From a virus, in the IMG/VR virus record IMGVR_UViG_3300032214_000555, positions 1 through 63,571 of that record: DNA of 63,571 nucleotides, one strand, 5' to 3'. Below the pieces are notes generated by a model. It ran no database searches, was not told where the DNA came from, and saw only the letters and a program-made list of their open reading frames with translations. Within the stretch, counting starts at the first letter, position 1. Each line of letters starts with the position of its first letter. This document shows, in pieces, positions 21,682-31,200 of this stretch. The position numbers and the translations under genes are program-made.

Positions 21682-22775
21682 TGGAAAATTTAATAGCATT
21701 TATAGGTTATGGAAACCAACTACCAATAATGCTTGGTATGTTTGGTAAAGAAAATGTAGAATATTTATCTGAATTCGATGCCAGAGCATTTGATAATTCA
21801 CATGAACAAATATATTATCATAATAAATTAAATGCAAAGATATATTTTTTTAATCATCCAACTGATTTTTTAAAACAATCAAATGAATTTTTTAAAAGTT
21901 TTAACAGATGTGTGATATTTGTAGAAGATTTAGAAAGTAGATTGATTGATGATAGGTTGTTTCAATTGAACATATCTTGGCCTAATATAAAAAAGGTATT
22001 CATTTGGCATTACGGTGAAGTATTTGAACCTAGATTTATAAAAAGAATAAAAGAAATAGAATACGATTTAATTCTTTCTGGTTCAAAAAGACCTTTATTA
22101 GAAAAAGAACCTAATTTTTATTTTGATTTACTATTTCCGTTTAGATATTTCAGATATTATATAGGATATTATTATTTAGAAGATTTGGTAAAAAATATAC
22201 CATTACCAAAATATGACAAATTAAAATCAAAGTTGTTTTCTTATGTAAGAGCACGTGGTACGGGAAATTGGAGAACAGAAATTCTTAATGAAAATCCTAA
22301 AATTGCTAAAATGTTAAATCCAAAGGATTCTGCCAATGATGCATATGATTTGTTATATCCTAAATACAAACACTTTGAAGCAATAAATGATTACTTGTAT
22401 TGTAATTATAATTTAGTATTCGAAACATTAAATTACGCAAACGATACGGAACGATTTATTACAGAGAAGACATTTAAAGGATTATTTTTTGGAAAACCAA
22501 TATTTCTTGTATCTTCTTATGAAACTTTAAATCAACTCAAAGAAATGGGGTTTTACTTATTAAATTTTGATTTTATGGAAAACATAAATTCAAGATGGGA
22601 TGTAAAACAAAGTATAACTTTATTTACAGAGTGGTTGGATAGTGCATCCGATGATGAAATAGAAAAACGATATAATGAATCATTAGAAAAATCTATACAG
22701 AATAGATATAAACTGATGCAGTATCTAAATGACTATTCGGAAATGGAAAGCATATTTAAGAAACTATTAAACTAA
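21681..22775 (+). CDS. Glycosyltransferase, GT10/exostosin-like
   Basis: A 364-residue protein from a GTG start. The C-terminal part has RFITEKTFKGLFFGKPIFLVS and LNQLKEMGF, the conserved nucleotide-sugar-binding region shared with the proteins at 28727 and 59145 and with fucosyltransferase-like enzymes. Likely transfers a sugar from an NDP-sugar to a glycan or virion protein. The N-terminal half is divergent. Ends KLLN. Confidence 0.75.
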   Translation: MENLIAFIGYGNQLPIMLGMFGKENVEYLSEFDARAFDNSHEQIYYHNKLNAKIYFFNHPTDFLKQSNEFFKSFNRCVIFVEDLESRLIDDRLFQLNISWPNIKKVFIWHYGEVFEPRFIKRIKEIEYDLILSGSKRPLLEKEPNFYFDLLFPFRYFRYYIGYYYLEDLVKNIPLPKYDKLKSKLFSYVRARGTGNWRTEILNENPKIAKMLNPKDSANDAYDLLYPKYKHFEAINDYLYCNYNLVFETLNYANDTERFITEKTFKGLFFGKPIFLVSSYETLNQLKEMGFYLLNFDFMENINSRWDVKQSITLFTEWLDSASDDEIEKRYNESLEKSIQNRYKLMQYLNDYSEMESIFKKLLN

Positions 22776-22939
22776 TGGAGCAAAAACAATACGAAGACAT
22801 CAAAAAGTTGTTAGAAGAAATCAGAGATTTACTGGCAACTACACAATCACAACCTACTACCAAAATTACAGTCGTTGGTAATGGGCAGGGGCAGAAAACA
22901 ACGAAGGGATTGAAATCAGAAGAAGATTTTTCTTTTTAA
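22775..22939 (+). CDS. Small coiled-coil protein
   Basis: A 54-residue protein whose ATG overlaps the preceding stop (TAATG). Residues 1-20 are a charged amphipathic helix (YEDIKKLLEEIRDLL); the remainder is polar and glycine-rich. No family recognised. Confidence 0.6.
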   Translation: MEQKQYEDIKKLLEEIRDLLATTQSQPTTKITVVGNGQGQKTTKGLKSEEDFSF

Positions 22940-22959
22940 AAATATATTTTAAGTTTTGC

Positions 22960-22989
22960 TTGACTTTTTGCGCGGAATTGTGTATATTG
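22960..22989 (+). promoter_or_regulatory. Bacteroidota-type promoter
   Basis: TTG at 22960, 20 bases, TATATTG. Core almost identical to 4445 and 44588; leader has GAGAGTGAGAG and ends CTTTCCGAT before ATG. Confidence 0.8.
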
Positions 22990-23040
22990 TAAGGTAATTG
23001 AGAGTGAGAGACGTTTCTCCTCTTTTAACCCCTTTCCGAT

Positions 23041-23259
23041 ATGACTTTTTTAAAAATGTGTGCTTCCTACGATTCTTATTTCAATTACTTATTTGGTGAT
23101 AAAGAATCTATTTCAGGTTTTAAATCAATTTCATCTAAAAAAGATATTGTTGATTTGATTATCAAAAATGACTTGATGTATCACAACGATTACATCTCCA
23201 AACCAATCTACAAACGAGCAGAAAAACATTTAATAAAATGTTTAACAATTATTTCGTAA
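23041..23259 (+). CDS. Small early-type protein
   Basis: A 72-residue protein preceded by the promoter-leader module ending CTTTCCGATATG. Mixed helix, aromatic-rich N-terminus, basic C-terminus. Function unknown. Confidence 0.65.
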   Translation: MTFLKMCASYDSYFNYLFGDKESISGFKSISSKKDIVDLIIKNDLMYHNDYISKPIYKRAEKHLIKCLTIIS

Positions 23260-23264
23260 AATGC

Positions 23265-23294
23265 TTGACATTACGGATATTTCTTCGTATATTG
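23265..23294 (+). promoter_or_regulatory. Bacteroidota-type promoter for VWA gene
   Basis: TTG at 23265, 20 bases, TATATTG; the leader ends TTTCCGAGCTATG. Confidence 0.8.
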
Positions 23295-23329
23295 TAGAAT
23301 AATTAATAAACAACATAAATTTCCGAGCT

Positions 23330-25552
23330 ATGAGTTTTTTCAACAAATTTAAGGGTACTGATTCAAAGAAATCGGCATCTTCCTATTGGTTTGATGAGCA
23401 CGATTCATCCTATGATTATTTGGATTTATATTCAGATTGGGGTAAAGATGAGTTGGCATCATATAAGAAAACCAATGACCTTTACAAATTATCAGCAACC
23501 CGCAGAGCAGTTGCTAACTTTGTGAATATCGTAACACAGAAAAACATTCCTGTTACTTTCGCTACCAAATCTAACTCCTGCACAGATGGAGAGAGAGTTA
23601 TTTTATCTGCCGATGTGGATAATAACTTTGACGTTTCTGTGGGTTTAGCATTACACGAAGGTTCTCACATTGTTTTATCTGATTTTGGTTTATTAACCGA
23701 AATGAATACGGCATTCGATACATTCCGATATGCTCAACGAGAGGTTGCGGCAAGCGGTGGTGATTTGGATTCTAAAATAGAATACACAATCAACAACTGT
23801 AAGTTCCGCGATGGTTTAGGTGAAATGTACTATTCTACCGGTAAGATTGGTGGTAAGGTTGCGGTAAATGATGAAATCAAAAATCTAATCGGTTCTTTAA
23901 CCAATTGGATTGAAGACAGACGTATTGACCGTTACATTTACAATTCAGCACCTGGTTACAGAGATTACTACACATCTATGTATGATTTCTACTTTAATGA
24001 TAAAGCAATCACAAAGGGTATCGAATCAGACGAATACACAGAAGAGGATATTGAATCTTATATGTTCCGTATCATCAACTTACACAACGAGAAAACAGAC
24101 CTTTCTAAACTAAAAGGTTTGAGAGCAATCTATCGTTTGATTGACCTTAAAAACATTGACCGTTTGAAATCAACAGAAGATGTATTTAACCTTTCTATTG
24201 ATGTTGCTTCTATCATTTTAGATAATATTACAATCGGTGATGGTAAAGGTGGTGATAGTGGTAAAGATGCCGGAAAAGGTGATGGCCAAGCAAGTGATAC
24301 TACGGATTCTAATGGTGAATCATCTGATGGTGAAGGTAATGATGGAGATGGTATCCAAATGGAAGCAGGTGATGACTTCGAGGGTTCTGATTCAGATGGT
24401 GATTCTGATGGAGATGCTTCTTCTACCTCTGATATTAAGAAAGGTAAAGAATCTTTAAGTGCTAGTGCTAAGAAACAATTGGATAAGAAAATCCAAAAGC
24501 AAAAAGACTTCTTAGATGGCAAGGTTAAGAAGAAACAAATCTCCAAAGGAGAAGCTGAGAAATTACAGAACATTGCAGATTCTGACTCACAGGTTGTTAG
24601 GGTTGGTAATGATTATGAGCATAAATATTCAGTTACCAAAGGTGTGGATTGTATCGTAGTTAAGAACTTAACAGAAAAATTGCTTGAACAAGATGACTTT
24701 CCTTTCTCTCGCATTGATTGGAAAACTAAGAAACCATCTGAATGGGCACGTGAAGAAGTAACCAAAGGTATTACATTAGGAACTATTTTAGGTAAAAAAT
24801 TGCAAGTTCGTAATGAGAATCGTGAAACGGTTTATAGCCGATTGGTTAAAGGTAAGATTGATGGTAGAATGGTTGCTTCATTAGGATACGATAATGAGAA
24901 TGTATTCTACACCAAAGAAGTTGACCAATATAAGAAAGCAAACTTACACATCTCAATTGACTACTCCGGCTCTATGCATGGTGATAAGTTGCGCAAGGCA
25001 ATCACTTCTACGGTGGCAATCGTTAAGGCTTGCGAGATGGCAAGAAACATTAATGTGCAAGTATCTATCCGTTCTACGGATGCTAGTAACAGAGCACTAC
25101 CTTACATTGCAGTTGTGCATGATTCCCGTAAGAATTCATTCAGACAGTTCTGTAAGTATATGAGTATCTTACAAGCAAACAATACAACACCAGAAGGGTT
25201 GTGTTTCGAAGCAATTCAGAAGCAACTGATTCCTACATCAAATGATATGGATTCTTATTTCTTAAACTTCTCAGATGGGCAACCGTGTTACTCAATTGGT
25301 ACTAACGATGACTCTATTAACTATCAAGGAGAAGCAGCAGCAGAACACACCAGAAAGCAGGTAAATAAAATGAGAAATGCCGGAATCAATACTCTATCAT
25401 ATTTCATTTCAGATTATTCAGAAGAAAGAATGATGAGTTCATCCGATTGGAGAATCTTCCAAAAGTGTTACGGAAAGGATGCCAAATGTGTCAATGTAGA
25501 GAATATGATGCAGGTAGCCAAAACGATGAATGAATTATTTCTTAAAAAGTAA
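23330..25552 (+). CDS. CobT-like VWA protein with HExxH-like metalloprotease motif
   Basis: A 740-residue protein. Residues 109-113 are HEGSH within ALHEGSHIVLSD, a zincin-like helix. Residues about 300-390 form a Gly/Asp/Ser-rich acidic linker. The C-terminal third is a von Willebrand A domain with MIDAS motif DYSGS at 544-548 and NFSDGQP later. This layout resembles CobT-like partners of MoxR AAA+ ATPases and lies directly before such an ATPase. MoxR/VWA pairs act as metal-insertion or protein-remodelling machines; in phages the target is unknown. Own promoter, own terminator, and CGT-rich codon use suggest high early expression. Confidence 0.85.
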   Translation: MSFFNKFKGTDSKKSASSYWFDEHDSSYDYLDLYSDWGKDELASYKKTNDLYKLSATRRAVANFVNIVTQKNIPVTFATKSNSCTDGERVILSADVDNNFDVSVGLALHEGSHIVLSDFGLLTEMNTAFDTFRYAQREVAASGGDLDSKIEYTINNCKFRDGLGEMYYSTGKIGGKVAVNDEIKNLIGSLTNWIEDRRIDRYIYNSAPGYRDYYTSMYDFYFNDKAITKGIESDEYTEEDIESYMFRIINLHNEKTDLSKLKGLRAIYRLIDLKNIDRLKSTEDVFNLSIDVASIILDNITIGDGKGGDSGKDAGKGDGQASDTTDSNGESSDGEGNDGDGIQMEAGDDFEGSDSDGDSDGDASSTSDIKKGKESLSASAKKQLDKKIQKQKDFLDGKVKKKQISKGEAEKLQNIADSDSQVVRVGNDYEHKYSVTKGVDCIVVKNLTEKLLEQDDFPFSRIDWKTKKPSEWAREEVTKGITLGTILGKKLQVRNENRETVYSRLVKGKIDGRMVASLGYDNENVFYTKEVDQYKKANLHISIDYSGSMHGDKLRKAITSTVAIVKACEMARNINVQVSIRSTDASNRALPYIAVVHDSRKNSFRQFCKYMSILQANNTTPEGLCFEAIQKQLIPTSNDMDSYFLNFSDGQPCYSIGTNDDSINYQGEAAAEHTRKQVNKMRNAGINTLSYFISDYSEERMMSSSDWRIFQKCYGKDAKCVNVENMMQVAKTMNELFLKK

Positions 25553-25573
25553 AGCTCGGAAAGCGGTAAGATT

Positions 25574-25600
25574 GGGGACCTAAAAAATCCCCTTTTTTAT
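25574..25600 (+). terminator. Intrinsic terminator after VWA gene
   Basis: GGGGA/TCCCC stem with a 9-base loop and a TTTTTT run. Confidence 0.75.
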
Positions 25601-25621
25601 TAAAAGTTTTTCACAAAACGC

Positions 25622-25652
25622 TTGTTTTTTTGCTCACAATTTTGTATATTTG
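25622..25652 (+). promoter_or_regulatory. Bacteroidota-type promoter for MoxR gene
   Basis: TTG at 25622, 20 bases, TATATTTG. A GAGAGT/ACTCTC hairpin (25663-25680) lies at the predicted 5' end of the transcript. Confidence 0.85.
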
Positions 25653-25721
25653 TTATATGTGAGAGAGTGATGTAACTCTCCCCATTTCAACCTTAAATTT
25701 TTTAATCTTAAACATACCATT

Positions 25722-26948
25722 ATGGCTACTACCAAAAAATCCGATGTTATTGTAGGTTTCACTAACGAAATTTACCAAGTTATCAAAGTAGGACGTACGT
25801 TCGCAATGCTTACTGCTGATAACCAAACTGCTACAAAAGTGGCAGGTATTACTAAGACCCGTATGAAAGCGGCTCATGACCTAAACAAAGCCATTCGTGG
25901 TTATGTTTCTAAATCTGGCAAAACAACTTACAAACTTGTTGAAATCGATGAGTTCCGTAATCTTGCTCACCAAGCACCAACAGTTAATTCTGAATCTGTG
26001 ACCGAAGCATTCGAAACGCACGAAGCACTTAAATCATTCATCCACGACAAAGGATATGAATTCAAACCGAAGGGTTTATTTATGGATGAGTTAAAGTGGA
26101 AGTATCTATTACGTTCAGCAGTTCGTGGTAAGAACATTATGATGACAGGACCGACCGGTTGTGGTAAGACCTTAGCTGCTCAATCATTGGTTAAATCACT
26201 TAACCGCCCTGATTTCTACTTCAACTTAGGAGCAACGCAAGACCCGAGAGCAACCTTAATCGGTAATACTCACTTCGATAAACAAAGAGGTACATTCTTC
26301 TCCGAATCTGCTTTCGTTAAAGCAATCAAAACTCCTAACTCTATCATCTTACTAGATGAGTTGAGTAGAGCACATCCAGAAGCATGGAATATCTTAATGA
26401 CGGTATTGGATGCAGGACAACGTTACTTACGTTTAGATGAGGCAGAAGGTTCTCCAATCGTTAAGGTAGCAGAAGGTGTTACATTCATCGCAACTGCTAA
26501 CATTGGTAATGAATACACTTCAACCCGTATTATGGACCGCGCGATGATGGACCGTTTCGTAACAATTGAAATGAGCTTGTTAGATAAAGATTCAGAGTTC
26601 GATTTGTTAAAACTTATCTATCCAGAAGCCGATGAATACTCACTAAATGCATTAGCAGAAATTGCTTCTACCACTCGTGAGTTAATCAAAACGGAAGCAA
26701 GTAAGATTTCAACAATCTTATCAACCCGTACTAACGTAGAAGCTGCCGGTTTGATTTACGACGGTTTCACTTTAATGGAAGCTGCTGAGATTGCTATCTT
26801 ACCTTACTTCTCTGCTGATGGAGGTTTAGATTCAGAGAGAACTTTTATGAAACAATTGGTTCAGAAATACATCAAAACCGAAACAGGTGAGAGTGACAAA
26901 CTCTTCAACGATGTAGATGACTCCAATGAAGATACTATTGTGTGGTAG
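25722..26948 (+). CDS. MoxR/CobS-like AAA+ ATPase
   Basis: A 408-residue protein. The AAA+ core has Walker A GPTGCGKT at residues 143-150, Walker B with Asp212-Glu213 (IILLDELSRAH) and sensor/arginine-finger regions (FIATANIGNEYTSTR, MDRAMMDRFVTIEM). Residues 1-100 form a separate N-terminal domain. It matches the MoxR family called CobS in T4-like cyanophages. Expected partner: the VWA protein upstream. It would use ATP to remodel a substrate bound through the VWA domain. Confidence 0.9.
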   Translation: MATTKKSDVIVGFTNEIYQVIKVGRTFAMLTADNQTATKVAGITKTRMKAAHDLNKAIRGYVSKSGKTTYKLVEIDEFRNLAHQAPTVNSESVTEAFETHEALKSFIHDKGYEFKPKGLFMDELKWKYLLRSAVRGKNIMMTGPTGCGKTLAAQSLVKSLNRPDFYFNLGATQDPRATLIGNTHFDKQRGTFFSESAFVKAIKTPNSIILLDELSRAHPEAWNILMTVLDAGQRYLRLDEAEGSPIVKVAEGVTFIATANIGNEYTSTRIMDRAMMDRFVTIEMSLLDKDSEFDLLKLIYPEADEYSLNALAEIASTTRELIKTEASKISTILSTRTNVEAAGLIYDGFTLMEAAEIAILPYFSADGGLDSERTFMKQLVQKYIKTETGESDKLFNDVDDSNEDTIVW

Positions 26949-26965
26949 TGATAGTAATGGTAGAT

Positions 26966-27003
26966 AAAGGGGGGTGATTAGTTTTACTCCCCTTTTCTTT
27001 TTT
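26966..27003 (+). terminator. Intrinsic terminator after MoxR gene
   Basis: AAAGGGG/CCCCTTT stem, 16-base loop, then a T-rich run. Confidence 0.7.
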
Positions 27004-27024
27004 TCACAAATAAACTTTATAGAA

Positions 27025-27285
27025 ATGACAACATTTAACGATTTAATATTTAACAAATTGCCAGATGGTATGGGCATTCAATGCCGTATCAAATTTCCAA
27101 ACGGATATGGGGCAAGTATAGTGAAAGGTCCTTATACCTATGGTGGACGAGATGGTTTATTCGAACTCGCAGTATTGGACTCAAACGATGAAATAGCATA
27201 CGACACACCGATTACAGATGATGTAGTTGGGTATTTGACAGAAGATGGTATAACGGCATTATTAGCAGAAATTGAATTACTATGA
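27025..27285 (+). CDS. Hypothetical protein
   Basis: An 86-residue protein from the ATG at 27025; an upstream in-frame start would lie inside the terminator. Beta-rich with GYGASIVKGPYTYGG. Overlaps the next start by four bases. Function unknown. Confidence 0.65.
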   Translation: MTTFNDLIFNKLPDGMGIQCRIKFPNGYGASIVKGPYTYGGRDGLFELAVLDSNDEIAYDTPITDDVVGYLTEDGITALLAEIELL

Positions 27286-27656
27286 TAATGAGACGTAAAG
27301 AATATAGTAAAGATAAGGTAAAACAACTTCGTGCTCAAAGAAACTTATTGAAAGCAAAAGACCAATTAGTTGCTGATTTATATGACAAAAAAGTTGGTAA
27401 GTTGAGAGCAGCAGGACACTTTACAATTGGCGGGTTTAATAAACTTATCAAATCGGAACATGGTGACCTTACATTTGATAATGGTAAAATTTATGAAACA
27501 CAAATATCATTCAGAACACTTCAAAAGGATGGATTCGGTGATGCACCACATATTAGTGGTTATTTAGAATCTGCCTCCGATGTAGACAAAGGTAAGTATA
27601 GATTGAAAGGGTGGTTTAATGAGGATGGTACAATTAGAATAGAACTTGTAGACTAA
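27282..27656 (+). CDS. Hypothetical protein with basic N-terminus
   Basis: A 124-residue protein with a basic helix at residues 3-30 (RRKEYSKDKVKQLRAQRNLL) and a beta-rich C-terminal half. The ATG at 27282 overlaps the previous stop; an ATG two codons later is possible. No family recognised. Confidence 0.65.
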   Translation: MIMRRKEYSKDKVKQLRAQRNLLKAKDQLVADLYDKKVGKLRAAGHFTIGGFNKLIKSEHGDLTFDNGKIYETQISFRTLQKDGFGDAPHISGYLESASDVDKGKYRLKGWFNEDGTIRIELVD

Positions 27657-27662
27657 TAAGAT

Positions 27663-27854
27663 ATGTGGTATATAGTTACAGTAGTATGGTTGTTGTTATG
27701 TTTGCCTTTGGCAAGAGATGTGGATAAAGAACTACAATCCGTTCCAAACAAATACAACATATTAATGAATTTGATTATATTTGTAAGAACTTTGATTGTA
27801 ATGCCGTTTTTTTACTTAATGGTTATTAAAAACTTACTTACTAGAAAGAAATAA
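27663..27854 (+). CDS. Small two-pass membrane protein
   Basis: A 63-residue protein with membrane segments at about residues 2-17 and 40-58, separated by a charged loop (ARDVDKELQSVPNK). Unknown role; lies just before a lipoprotein gene. Confidence 0.65.
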   Translation: MWYIVTVVWLLLCLPLARDVDKELQSVPNKYNILMNLIIFVRTLIVMPFFYLMVIKNLLTRKK

Positions 27855-27855
27855 T

Positions 27856-28401
27856 ATGAAACGGATACTATTTGGATTTTTGGTTTTATTTGGATTAAGT
27901 AGTTGTACGGGTGAAAATCCGTATTACCCATTTATGGATTCATTACTTAAACCAACTGAAAATGTTGAATTGGTTGCTATTAAGAATCTACCAAAGGACA
28001 AGAATGGTTTTTATTATTTTGAATTATACAATCGAACAGGTCAGAACTTACAAACTCTAACTGGTTCAATTCGTATCAACGGAAAGGTGCCAGATAATCC
28101 ACGAGTTAAAGTAGATTGGGAAAACAACTTATACTGGCATTTACGCAAAGGAGATGTGGTAGCAACTATCACAAAGACATACCTAAACAAATACACCGGT
28201 CAATTCACAATCGTTCAGCTTCCACCTCTAATCAACAATATTGATGCATTAGTACCAACCATCAACAAGACCTGTTATAACTCCGTAGATGGAAGCATAA
28301 ACACTGTCATTGCTCCTATTTGGGAAATGAGAGGTGATACTATGCAAGTTGTGGTAAAATATAATAAAACATCAAAAATTGAACGGATAATTTTGAAATA
28401 A
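27856..28401 (+). CDS. Lipoprotein, unknown
   Basis: A 181-residue protein with a lipobox LSSC ending at Cys17 after a hydrophobic signal. The mature domain is beta-rich (FYYFELYNRTGQNLQTLTGSIRINGKV). It should be anchored in the envelope. No family recognised. One base follows the stop of the previous gene. Confidence 0.75.
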   Translation: MKRILFGFLVLFGLSSCTGENPYYPFMDSLLKPTENVELVAIKNLPKDKNGFYYFELYNRTGQNLQTLTGSIRINGKVPDNPRVKVDWENNLYWHLRKGDVVATITKTYLNKYTGQFTIVQLPPLINNIDALVPTINKTCYNSVDGSINTVIAPIWEMRGDTMQVVVKYNKTSKIERIILK

Positions 28402-28422
28402 GAAATATTTTTTGTATATTTA
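28393..28422 (+). promoter_or_regulatory. Bacteroidota-type promoter
   Basis: TTG at 28393, 19 bases, TATATTTA; overlaps the end of the lipoprotein gene and drives 28444. Confidence 0.7.
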
Positions 28423-28443
28423 GATTTATAAAACAAACATATT

Positions 28444-28743
28444 ATGGGAGCTATTAAAAAAGCATTTGAAGACCAGATAAACACAGGTTCAATCGGTGGT
28501 GATGAAGACTATGGATACGATGGTTGGACAGAAGAATTAGAAGAACAATATTGGAGAGAACAACCTCCATATCCATTTGCTACCGAAGAAGATTTGGCAG
28601 AAATCAACAAACGAATCCAACCAAAATATTCAGATATGGATGTGGATACTGTTTTGGGTGTATTAAATGACCCATTTTTGGCAAGTATGTTGAGAGAAGA
28701 GTTTGATAACATATATAATTTAAAGAATGGATACTTTGAGTAA
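28444..28743 (+). CDS. Acidic hypothetical protein
   Basis: A 99-residue, strongly acidic protein (GDEDYGYDGWTEELEEQYW). Promoter immediately upstream. Overlaps the glycosyltransferase start by 17 bases. Unknown function. Confidence 0.7.
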   Translation: MGAIKKAFEDQINTGSIGGDEDYGYDGWTEELEEQYWREQPPYPFATEEDLAEINKRIQPKYSDMDVDTVLGVLNDPFLASMLREEFDNIYNLKNGYFE

Positions 28744-30151
28744 AAAATTTATACTTGGGTACGATGTGATGACATACAATGGGGAAATACCTAATTGTTT
28801 GCCACATAAATTTTTACCTACAATACATAATGCATCTGATTTTTATTACTCAAACTCAGGTGAAGGATACCAAAAACGATGGAATAGGCATTGGTTTTTA
28901 TATAATAGCAACTTTTATAACGATTTTGCTATTAAAAAATCAGTATATGATATTTTACACTATCATGGAAAAGAAACGTGGTTTTATATTGTAGAACCAT
29001 TTGCTTCACTAGAAAACTTTTTTGGTAATGATGAGTTTTACAATACATTTGCATTGAATAATATGTCCAAAATAGCATTGGATGCTATTAAAAATGGACA
29101 CGGTAATTTACTAATAAATTATATCATAGACGGTGGGTTGGGTATAAATGTTCCAAATTTCCAAAAAATTATAGATTTTACCAGAGGTAATGGTATTGCG
29201 GATGAAAAAGTTCATTTGGTTTTTCAAGACTTCAAATTAAAAGATAATATTAAAAAATTGGGAGTTGATTATAATGTATATGATTTCAATATGGCATTAC
29301 AATCTAAATCGCAAGAATTTAATAAAACAATAAATGACCCAAACTTTTCATTTTGGGGACCAGATAGTCACGAATCGCAAGTTGGTAAAATGCAACGAAA
29401 TGTAAATAGTGTTGCAACATATTCTGAATTTGAAGAAAGTATTGGTAAAGATAAAAAGGATTTTCTATTTTTATGTAGACATTGGAAACTACATAGATTA
29501 ATTTTAATGAATGAATTGTATAAATTAGGAATAGATAATAATTTAGTTTCGTGGGATAATAAATTTTATCATGACCATATTGTAGATAATTTTCAAAATT
29601 ACGAAGAAAGTCCTGAATTTGTTGAGTTGATTAAAACAACATCCAGAACTTTGGATATAGATGATTTGACCAGAATTGCAGGATATGGATTTGAAAATAA
29701 AGATATGTACCTAAATTCGTATATCAGTTTAGTATCCGAATCTATATTCTTTCAAGAAAATTCGGATGAAAATGGTATTTCACAATTTCCAACAGGATAT
29801 TTAAGTGAGAAGATTTGGAAACCAATAGGGCATTCACAACCTTTCATATTAGCAGCACCATCTAAATCATTAGAATATTTAAAAACACTTGGATTTAAGA
29901 CATTTTCTCCGTATATTGATGAAAGTTATGATTTAGTAAATAATGATTCAGAAAGATTGGAATTAATTATTCAAGAGATACGAAAATTTGCGAACAAAAC
30001 AAAGGAAGAAAAAGACCAATTCTTAAAAGATGTATCACATATAGTTAAACATAACTACGAATTGTTTCTAAATTACACTTCAAATGAAGTTCATATAAAA
30101 GATTGCAAAAATATTATATATAATTTATTAAGAATAAAGACAATAGTATGA
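28727..30151 (+). CDS. Glycosyltransferase-like protein with C-terminal T-I-V
   Basis: A 474-residue protein. The region at about 370-420 (GYLSEKIWKPIGHSQPFIL then LKTLGFKTFSPYIDESYD) is the conserved core of a phage-associated glycosyltransferase family also seen at 21681 and 59145. LSEKIWKP would contact the NDP-sugar. The N-terminal domain is unique. It ends K-T-I-V, a near match to the LI tails of the 53-61 kb island. Confidence 0.75.
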   Translation: MDTLSKKFILGYDVMTYNGEIPNCLPHKFLPTIHNASDFYYSNSGEGYQKRWNRHWFLYNSNFYNDFAIKKSVYDILHYHGKETWFYIVEPFASLENFFGNDEFYNTFALNNMSKIALDAIKNGHGNLLINYIIDGGLGINVPNFQKIIDFTRGNGIADEKVHLVFQDFKLKDNIKKLGVDYNVYDFNMALQSKSQEFNKTINDPNFSFWGPDSHESQVGKMQRNVNSVATYSEFEESIGKDKKDFLFLCRHWKLHRLILMNELYKLGIDNNLVSWDNKFYHDHIVDNFQNYEESPEFVELIKTTSRTLDIDDLTRIAGYGFENKDMYLNSYISLVSESIFFQENSDENGISQFPTGYLSEKIWKPIGHSQPFILAAPSKSLEYLKTLGFKTFSPYIDESYDLVNNDSERLELIIQEIRKFANKTKEEKDQFLKDVSHIVKHNYELFLNYTSNEVHIKDCKNIIYNLLRIKTIV

Positions 30152-30390
30152 TACACTACGACCCAACAAGAGAACTAACGGCAAACGAATTGAATACATT
30201 GGATGAAAAAGATTTCTTTGCTTATTTGGATGCGAGAACAAAACACTTAAAGCAATTTACTAAACCTTTATCAGAACATCACACCAAACACTATTCAGCA
30301 ATGGATGCAGCAATCGGTGGTAGAGAATTTACAGACGAACATTATAAAACGGCTAAACAAATAGCAAAACAAAACAGTTATGAATATTAA
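30148..30390 (+). CDS. Small hypothetical protein
   Basis: An 80-residue helical protein starting by ATGA overlap with the upstream stop. Contains HTKHYSAMDAAIGG. Overlaps the next gene by 11 bases. Unknown function. Confidence 0.65.
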   Translation: MIHYDPTRELTANELNTLDEKDFFAYLDARTKHLKQFTKPLSEHHTKHYSAMDAAIGGREFTDEHYKTAKQIAKQNSYEY

Positions 30391-30718
30391 AAAACAACCA
30401 AGCAGAATAAGTGCAACCCAATGGGGTAAGACAGTTACAATTGAAGTAGAACATTCTGATACAGATTTATACGAGTTTATGGAAATGTTCAAAGGTGTTG
30501 TAGTTGGACTAGAATATAGTGAAAGTAGTTGGAGAAGTGTAATCAAAGAGTTGGGAGAATTATATGCAGAAGAAGATGCCGATACAGATGAGGAAAAGTT
30601 CCCCAATTCAGTAAAGAATGAATTTTATAATTATGTTGCCAATTTACCAGAAGAATATATTGATGAAGCATTGGCACAACACAACAAAGACGAAGAAGAT
30701 TTAGAAGATGGGTTATAA
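30380..30718 (+). CDS. Small acidic protein
   Basis: A 112-residue protein with a short basic N-terminus and very acidic C-terminus (YAEEDADTDEEK, NKDEEDLEDG). Overlaps both neighbours. No recognised domain. Confidence 0.65.
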   Translation: MNIKKQPSRISATQWGKTVTIEVEHSDTDLYEFMEMFKGVVVGLEYSESSWRSVIKELGELYAEEDADTDEEKFPNSVKNEFYNYVANLPEEYIDEALAQHNKDEEDLEDGL

Positions 30719-31199
30719 CAAATATAGATGGTGGACAAAAGGAAGAGTAAACAAACCTTTAAAAGAAGATGCACCTCTGTTATTAAAAATACGAAATGGT
30801 GACTTTGATTATTCTTATATGTTTAGTGAAGCTAGGGATACTAGGCAATCCGCCAAAGTGGCTAGTGAGAATGCTTATAAGAATTATAGGGGTACGGATG
30901 ACAAAAACCGTAATGAGGTTGCTATGGAAGCGGGTAGAATGAAACGTATCAAAGCAATCAAATTAGAGTTGGAAGCATTTGCTAATGAGAACAAAATCTT
31001 ATGGAAATTGCAAGGTGATTTGAAGAAAGAGTTTGGTAAGGATTTGTGGGAGAAAGCAATGAATGCTAAACGTGGATTCAAAACGGTAGAAGATTTGTAT
31101 TGGTGGTGTAAGAAGCAAGTAAAAGAAGTAACTACCAAATCTGAAATGGATATTCAACTTAAAAGAGTAAACACAAAAGGATTACAACGATTGTTTTAA
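30708..31199 (+). CDS. Conserved phage protein, basic helical
   Basis: A 163-residue basic, helical protein (YNKYRWWTKGRVNKPLKED, MEAGRMKRIKAIKLELEAF, GDLKKEFGKDLWEKAM). Possibly nucleic-acid binding from its charge; no motif confirms this. Overlaps upstream gene by 11 bases. Confidence 0.7.
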   Translation: MGYNKYRWWTKGRVNKPLKEDAPLLLKIRNGDFDYSYMFSEARDTRQSAKVASENAYKNYRGTDDKNRNEVAMEAGRMKRIKAIKLELEAFANENKILWKLQGDLKKEFGKDLWEKAMNAKRGFKTVEDLYWWCKKQVKEVTTKSEMDIQLKRVNTKGLQRLF

Positions 31200-31200
31200 T

